Below, piece by piece: positions 57,170 through 64,000 of a stretch of 64,000 bases of DNA. Numbering within the stretch: the stretch's first letter is position 1; the number at the start of each line of letters is the position of its first letter. The DNA lies in assembly GCA_014529385.2 (NCBI GenBank), contig CM043952.1:67561370-67625369 (forward strand). Reading direction: 5' to 3'. Under the pieces are notes generated by a model, which ran no database searches, had not been told where the DNA came from, and saw nothing but the letters and a program-made list of their open reading frames with translations. This DNA comes from Adiantum capillus-veneris (Eukaryota; Streptophyta; Polypodiopsida; Polypodiales; Pteridaceae). The position numbers and the translations under genes are program-made.

Positions 57170-59786
57170 TCACAAATCTTATGCAGAAATGAGCCAAATA
57201 TCACCTTCACATTGATTTGGACAATGAGTACCAACCATTGATTAAGCGTAGTAAAGCAAACACACATATACCTCCCACATCCATAGACACGCTCAGAGCT
57301 CAGGGAGCTAAACACATAGATATCTGGACGAGAGGCTCTCTCTATCCTAAGAATCCAATGACTAATGCATCTCCATCGTTTGTCAATCCTACAAGCTTAT
57401 TGACCTTTGCTGGTGATGGAGAAAAGGTCCTTCTAGGTTATTGTAAATCTCTTACAAGGGAAGCTGAAACTTATAAGGGCATTCTCCAAGCTCAACAATG
57501 TGAGATTGTTCGTCTTTCACATTTACATTCTACAGATCAGGTTACCATTTTGCAACACAAAATAGAGGTACAGGAACTCAAAGGAAAGGTACGAAGTTGT
57601 CAAATGAAGGACACCATCTTGGGTGGTCGTATCCGAAAGAAGAAATTGCGTAATCTTGAAACATTGCAGGTTGCATCCGGAGGTCTCAAGAAAAGAATCC
57701 GAGCATTAAGGTGATGCTTCTTGGTTGGCTAAATTGTCTTAGTTAAGTAATTTTTTTATTTTTTCTTGTTATGCATTGTTTCATGTGCCTAAATAGTGTT
57801 AGTGAAGTAAATTTTCTGTTATTTACTTATACATTGTCTTCATGTAGAGATTCAATCTATCCTGACAAGGAAAAAATTGACCCCAAAGCCAATATAGGAA
57901 AGAGATTGAAGCCACTTATAAGTAGAAGCCTTGCAACATATATAGTACATGACAAGAAGTTTAAGGTCCTACAACGAAATGTAGTGGACCGCTTTATTTC
58001 AAAGAACTCAGTGCCTGCAAAAGAGATACAAGGCACACTTGATTCACTTGGTGTAAGCAAAAGAGGTTATTTGGCTATACAAAAATCTGTCTCATCCATC
58101 TTTGTTAAGAAGGGTATAAAATCCAAACTTTTACCATCAGCCTCAAGTGTTTGGAAAGAGAGGCTTCATCTTAACGACGCACAGGGAGAATATCTTGGAC
58201 ATCCCTTTCATATTAAAGAAACTTATAGTGGCCATGGAGCAAACATGGCATATGATGAGTTCAATAATATTTTTATGGACCTGCAGATGTTGCAGAAGAG
58301 AATGGTGGAGTTTTACAACATCACATTTGAAGAGTCACGAGGGGTATTACATTTTGTGTTAAAACTGGATGAGTGTGAGCTTGTTAAAGAGAAAAAGCTA
58401 GAGCGTGTTACTATTAATTTAATGAATAGAGCCCTCTCAAAGTGTCCCAATGATGATCCTTTGTATTTTAGTGTTCAATCAGAAGCTAACATATGGTGGC
58501 TTGGTGCGTTTGAGGTAAGCGAGATTCTCAGCTAAGCTCAAATGTTCACATCTACTTCAGTCTCATTTATTTTGTGTTGCAGGTAAAGAAAAAAGATCAT
58601 GAGATTCTATATTGGTTGTCCCATCAAACTAATGTTCCGGAGGTGATTGATCGACAGACTAACCAGGGAGAGGTACTACGTCTAGATGGAAGGGGAGACT
58701 TTCAAGTTCAGTGGCATCTTGCAGGTCACCTCAAAACATTAAAGTGCATGTATAATTGTGGAATGGGTGCAATGGCAAAGTCGTCGTGTTTGTTCTGCAT
58801 GGAGCCTGCAAAGGTCATGGACCCAAAGTGGTGGAAAAAGCTCCAATACGTCACATTGAGGACCCTGCTTTTCGACCGGTTTTGAAAATACCACTAGTGA
58901 ATGTCCACATCTGTACAATGCATGCCCTTTGTAGAATTGTGGAGAAATTGGTCTACTTATATATCGGGTTTGCTTGGAAAATCAAGAACTCAGCAGAGCG
59001 ACAAGTGGCTGTGTAGTGCTTAGAATTGGTACTGTCGGATATGGGGCTTCATGGTGGCAATGTGAAAATCCAGCGGGATGAAAAGAGATCAACTGCTGAG
59101 AAGGATGCCCCATGCAAACCATCCATCGATGGGGTGAAGGCACGAAGGTTTTTATCTAAACCCCAAGGAATACGAGATTCGAAGCTAACAAAATATATAA
59201 CACATCTTATGTTAGCAAGGTAGAGTATCAGAGCTGGAAAAAGCTACATATTGCAGCCAAAGATCAAGAACCAACTACTCGTAACGCGAAGGCTGAGGTT
59301 TGGCCGATCAATAGACATCCTATTTTTGATGTGCGACAAAGATGACTGGTCACAAGGTGATTTGAACAAGTTCAAGGAGAATCTCAACCTTCTCAAAAAA
59401 TCATTCAAGATAGCATGGACAGACACCCAGATTACTCACTACATGGTATTATTGTGTATTTGATTCTCTTTTATGTGTAACTATGTGAGTGTAAAACATT
59501 CTAAGTAATCTGTTTTCATATCCAACACATCATTTTCAATCATTTACCATATTTTATACAAAAGTATGGGAACCCGACAATATGGAATACCCAAGGGACG
59601 GAAAAGTCTCATTACATGGCGAGAAATGCTTATTTCAGGCACACACGACATGGTGGCTCTCGAATCAAGGCTAACAGTTTGAGAGAACTATTTGAATGGT
59701 TCTATCGTAGAATCATTCATCGAATGCAGGCAAAAAAAGTCTTGGCCTCTTCAGCAACAGCACAAGCCATCAGACATTTACAATAA
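57170..59786 (+). pseudogene. candidate transposase, diverged second copy
   Basis: Homologue of the gene at 20758-23157. Exons with agreeing GT-AG sites: about 57170-57710, 57848-58514, 58583 to about 59445, and about 59564-59786. Shared motifs: KYHLHIDLDNEY, KHIDIWTRGSLYP, GVSKRGYLAIQK, FVLKLDECELV, LERVTINLMNRAL, QSEANIWWLGAF, DGRGDFQVQWHLAGHLKTL, CLFCM, HICTMHALCRI, GVKARRFLS, WNTQGTEKSHYMARNAYF and ELFEWFYRRI. The last intron sits at the same point as in the first copy. Lesions: TGA near the start, a frameshift at about 58838, TAG after QVAV, and a frameshift near 59330. No CATTAGGGCC terminus was found beside it, so it is a separate subfamily or a fragment. Confidence 0.72.
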
Positions 59787-59961
59787 CAAAAAGTTAAAAG
59801 ATCAATGGCATACAACAACTCCGGTGCTCGTGAAGGTCAACGAAGGTGGAGAGAGACAATGGTGTATGTGAACCACAAGTGGAGAAAGATACTCTGAGTG
59901 GATGACATTGTAACAAAATTTCTGTAAGACATGATCTTATACAATTGCTACTTGAAGTGTA

Positions 59962-60223
59962 TCAAGATTTTGAAGGTTCAATTTTGTTTTTTGGCACATC
60001 ACCCTTGTAAAAAATCTTGAGATGTTTGTTATACTCTAAAAGTTCATCTGGGTTTTGTATGCCAAGAGCTAGTGCCATTGCTGTGTAAGCGTAGTAATAC
60101 GCTGCTCGACCACCTGTATAGCCCGGGAAGTAACCAAAACAATCTCTGGCAAACACTTTGTCCACAAGAATGACTTTATCTGCACTTTTGGGCAGCACGG
60201 GTCCACCCAAGAAGCGTGATAGT
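59962..60223 (-). pseudogene. C-terminus of the transposase partner, second copy
   Basis: FARDCFGYFPGYTGGRAAYYY, LLEYNKHLKIFYKGDVPKN correspond to the C-terminal block of the minus-strand gene at 23253-24921. It is convergent with the candidate transposase at a similar distance. The rest was removed or displaced by the copia insertion starting at about 60224. Confidence 0.65.
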
Positions 60224-60450
60224 TGTTACCATATACATGTGGTAGTGATGTGTGTGAACACACTAGGACCGTCGGGGCATTTTTTCCCTCTTTAGGAGGT
60301 TTTTTCCCCCGTGCATTGTATATACGCCCATCACTCTAGGGCTATCCATCTTTCCATTGCACACTAAGTAATACACTCTCTATTGTGTGCCTTGAGCTTC
60401 CTTCGTCTTCTCCAAGATGTGTGTGTTTCTCTGCAACCCTAATTCCAACA
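60224..60450 (+). repeat. 5' LTR of a copia element
   Basis: Ends CCTAATTCCAACA at 60450, directly before a primer-binding site. I place the start at TGTTACCATA (60224), but TGTGGTAG at 60238 is also possible because the other LTR is outside the window. Confidence 0.8.
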
Positions 60451-60452
60451 AT

Positions 60453-60464
60453 TGGTATCAGAGC
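60453..60464 (+). other. primer-binding site
   Basis: TGGTATCAGAGC, the standard initiator tRNA-Met complement of plant copia elements, two bases after the LTR. Confidence 0.93.
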
Positions 60465-60790
60465 AGGTCACGTCCTCCCGAGCTTAGTCGCCAGCTGCTC
60501 CAGCACACGCCTGCTCACTTTCTCCGATTTCAGTGAGCTTTGGCGAGCGTTTGTAGGTCGACAAAAATTTTGGGCTCATAATTTTTATTTGGGCTCATTT
60601 CGGCCTCCGTTTCCACTACAGGCAGTACTGCACAGGCTATTTCATCATTTTGTGTAGAATTTTTGTCAGTGCCGTTTTTTGCATAACAGGTGCCTTATAG
60701 TCTTCTACGGTTTGTGCTATATAGCACAGGTTGCTCTCGCTCCGTTTCTCCTATTTTCGGGCAGTTTTCACATCAGGTGCAACATTTACC

Positions 60791-63700
60791 ATGGTTGACA
60801 ACAACAACACAGATGTGTTCAAGATGTTTGCTGTTGAGGACAGGTTGGATGGGGACAACTACCCTATGTGGGCTTATATGATGCAACATGTTCTTGTGTC
60901 AAAGGGTGTCTGGAACATTGTGCAGGGCATTGATGTACGTCCTGGTTCTGAGGATGTAGGCGATGTTGAGGATGTTGCAGGTCTTGTTGCAAGGATTGCA
61001 TCTGTTAGAGTTGTTTTGCCTACCGCAGAACAAGCTCGTTGGGATGTTAAGGATACGCAGGCTCATGCATTGATTGCGTTGTCTGTGAAGCACACCATTG
61101 TTCCTCACATCCGTTCAACAAAATCTGCAAAAGAGGCTTGGGATATTCTAGCAGGTCTTTATGCAAGCCGCAATGAGGCTAAGATTGCTTTGCTGCGTAA
61201 AGAGCTGGAGTCGAAGATTATGCATGAGGAAGATGATATGGACACTTTCCTTGCTAGTGTCAAGGATATCAGTGAGCAGCTTATTTCTGCAGGTGAAGTC
61301 ATTTCAGACAGTTCCCTTGTGCAGATTGTTCTTGATGCCTTACCAGATTCCTACAAGACTTTTGCTAGTACTTGGAGACTGATGACCCAAGGAAATCCTG
61401 AAGTTGTCAAGTTTGATGCATTATGCACATTGCTGTTGCAAGAGTCACTTTCCAGAAAAAACAAAAGTAGGCAACGTGCAGTTGAACAGGATTTTATTGC
61501 TTCTCAAAGAAAGGGTGGTAACAGTAATGCAGCCACTTCTTATGGTTCTGCTGTGAGTGGCAAAAATTCTGTTCCTAATGCTTCTGCTGGCAGCACTTCA
61601 TCTGGCAATTCTGGTGATAAGGGCAAAAAGAAGATGCGTTGCCATTATTGTAAAGCCAGTGATCACTTGATCAAGTCGTGTCCTAAGTTGAAGGCCAAAG
61701 AGGCTAAGAAGAAAGAGGGTGGTTCCACTCCAAATGATGGTTCCACTACAAATGCAGCCATTGTTGAGTCTTCTGTGAAAGGAGATTGTGTTGCTGATGT
61801 TGATGCAGAATGGGCTTTTAGCGCAGAGTGCACTTACAATCCTGCTGTCCATGATGCATGCTTGTTAGTTGCTGTAGATTCACATGTGTGGTATTTCGAC
61901 AGTGGTGCTACAAAGCACATTACCTCACATCGTGAATTGTTTACCTCTCTCGAGTCTATCCCTCATGGGAATTTAGTCACTTGTGCCAACAACGCGTCTT
62001 ATCCAGTTCAGTGAGTTGGAAAGATTGTGGTCACTCCTGCTAATTGCAGTTCCTTCACACTTGTTGATGCACTTTATGTACCTGAGATAAAAAAGAATCT
62101 CTTGTCTGTATCCGCACTTGCTAGACTTTGACTTGTAGTCAAATTTGTGGATGACAGATGTACAGTTCATGATCTCAGTTTTGGTGATGAAATTGTTGCA
62201 TCTGGCCTTTTGTGGCATGGGCTGTATAAGCTCACTTTGTATGACAAGTGTGGACAAAATTTTGCAAATGCTGTTGCAGATTCAAGGGCTATTTCAGATG
62301 CAACACTTTGGCATGCACGTTTTGGTCATCTGAATTTTGCCAGTTTGCTGTGTTTGCAAAAATCTGATATGGTTGCTTCTTTGCCGCCTCTTGAAGCACC
62401 TATCAAACATGTTTGTGAAGGCTGTATTTTGGGTAAGATGCAGCGTTCTAAGTTTCCAAAGGATGGTTCAGTTCGGGCCACATGCAGGTTGCAGCTTGTG
62501 CATAGTGATGTTTGTGGGCCCATGCAAACTCCGTCCTTGGGCAATTACCTGTACTTCATGACTTTCATTGATGATTACTCCAGGCATGCATGGGTATTTC
62601 CGCTTAAAGCGAAGTCCGAAGTTTTTATGTGCTTCAAACAATTTCTGGCTATGGTTGAAAATGTCTCAAAATGTACTATGGGCACCCTCCATTCCGATCA
62701 AGGGGGGGAGTATATGTCTCATGAATTTAATGCATTTCTGGCTAGTCGTGGGATAAAACACCAATGTACAGTGCCTTATACACCTCAACAAAATCGTGTT
62801 GCTAAGAGGAAAAACAGGTCACTAATGGAAATGGCATGATGTATGGTCAAAAGTCAAGCTTTACCGCATTCTTTTTGGCTTGAGGCCATCATGTGTGCCA
62901 CTTATGTACTTAATAGGTGTCCTACAAAAGCTCTGCAGTCTATTACTCCATATGAAGCATGGCATGATAGAAAGCCTTCTATTGAGCACATGCGTGTTTT
63001 TGGCTGCTTGGCATATGCTTTGGTGCTACAAGTGCAGCGCAGAAATTGGATGATAAGGCTGTCAAATGTATTTTTGTTGGTTATAGTGCTGAAAGCAAAG
63101 GATACAGGTTGTATCATCCCCAAAAAAAACGTATTCTGGTTTCACGGGATGTAGTGTTTGTGGAAGATTCTGTTCAGCCCTTGCTGTCATGTACTAGAGA
63201 CAGTAATGTAAGCTCACATGACATTTATGACACTTTGTTGCCTCTTTTCAGTGGTGGAAATACGAATCTAAGTTCCAATGAGGCAAATGTACAGCCTATG
63301 GGGGTTTCTGAAAATGTTTTAGATCAGCCTATTACTGATGCAGATGTACATGATGTACTTGATGAGGAAAGGGCTGAAAATGAGCAGGCTAGAGGTATGC
63401 CAAAATGGCTGGTGCACACTTTGTGTGACAGTAAATTGGATGAACCTTTGTCTAGTCGTACTCATTCAGGCTGTCGCCATGCATCTTATGCATCAGATTG
63501 TTATGCTTTGGCTGTGTCTAGCTTACATGATGTTGAGGAGCCTCTGACTTTTGATGAAGCACAAAATTCAGAAAATTGGATGGCTGCCATGCAATCAGAA
63601 TATGATGCACTTATAGAAAATGACACATGGACTTTATGTGTTTTGACTCCTGGCAAAAAGGCCATTGGTACAAAGTGGGTTTACAAGTTGAAACGCAAGC

Positions 63701-64000
63701 CGGATGGTGAGATTGATCGCCATAAGGCTCGACTTGTTGCAAAGGGTTATGCACAACAAAAAGGCATAGATTATGAAGAGACTTTTTCTCCCACTTTTTG
63801 TATGACTACTGTGCGTTTTCTATGTGCATTGACAACTCATTTTGGTTGGGATGTACATCAATCAGACATTGTTACTGCTTTCTTGAATGGTGACATATTT
63901 GAGGAAGTTTATGTAACGCAGCCTCGCGGTTTTGTCATAAAAGGACAAGAGGACAAAGTGTGCAAATGTAACAAGGCTTTGTATGGGTTGAAGCAATCTC
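60791..64000 (+). pseudogene. Ty1/copia gag-pol, runs off the window
   Basis: ATG at 60791 opens gag (DRLDGDNYPMWAYMM). Then come the zinc knuckle CHYCKASDHLIKSC (about 61640), protease WYFDSGATKHIT (about 61890), the GAG pre-integrase finger (WHARFGHLNF, CEGCILGK), the integrase core (VHSDVCGP, LHSDQGGEY, PYTPQQNRV), and RT from WVYKLKRKPDGEIDRHKARL (about 63680) to ALYGLKQS at the window end. Three TGA stops (62012-62014, about 62129, 62837-62839) and a frameshift near 63025 break it; from about 63030 onward it is open. At least the stop in the EMA*CM segment fits a CGA to TGA change. It is a different copia family from the one at 462-2011. Confidence 0.93.

Overview
The window is nuclear DNA from a land plant with a large, repeat-rich genome. 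GT-AG introns, plant-specific host genes (a MAKR/BKI1-like protein, PLS-type PPR fragments) and Ty1/copia and Ty3/gypsy elements primed by initiator tRNA-Met all point that way. The PPR wording and the many long GA/CA microsatellites make me suspect a fern, but that is inference. Two host genes look intact. One is a coiled-coil (ELKS/CAST-like) gene whose 3' exons lie at 5822-7847. The other is a single-exon MAKR-like gene at 37653-39560. Tandemly duplicated PPR fragments lie at 34490-35940. Almost everything else that can be identified is mobile DNA.

Left end (1-5111): a LINE 3' end (2-461) has landed in a copia element (462-2011), which itself sits in a decayed minus-strand gypsy element (2012-4260). 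A second LINE 3' end lies at 4640-5111. After the coiled-coil gene come about 7 kb of gene-poor DNA with a 156-bp palindrome (11137-11292) and small tandem repeats.

Centre (14834-31903): this is the most unusual part. An 11.5-kb element (20387-31903) is bounded by 33-bp terminal inverted repeats that differ at one position. It is inserted in the integrase gene of a gypsy element, whose reading frame resumes just outside the right repeat. It carries four genes as two convergent pairs. Pair one is a candidate transposase of a family I do not recognise (20758-23157, +) and an unknown partner (23253-24921, -). Pair two is a fusion protein (27764-30001, +) that begins with the histone H3 tail sequence, continues with a histone H3 fold and a Ulp1/C48 SUMO-protease-like domain, and ends in an H1-like SPKK-rich basic tail, with an unknown, possibly chromatin-reader, partner (30214-31468, -). 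Tandem arrays containing CGCGAT cores lie between the two pairs, and a 1.6-kb solo LTR with a GTGGG target duplication has split one of them. A second copy of the histone/protease half (14834-19403) lies upstream in inverted orientation with the same terminal sequence. A diverged second copy of the transposase half lies at 57170-60223. All copies carry stops and frameshifts, but the lesions differ between copies, so the ancestral genes can be recognised.

Right part: retroelement fragments (40236-42500); a full-length minus-strand gypsy element (44460-53305) with two 1.65-kb LTRs, PBS and PPT; a solo LTR of the same family (53466-54869) with a TAAAC target duplication; the diverged transposase module (57170-60223); and a copia element with 5' LTR, PBS and gag-pol (60224-64000) that runs off the window end.
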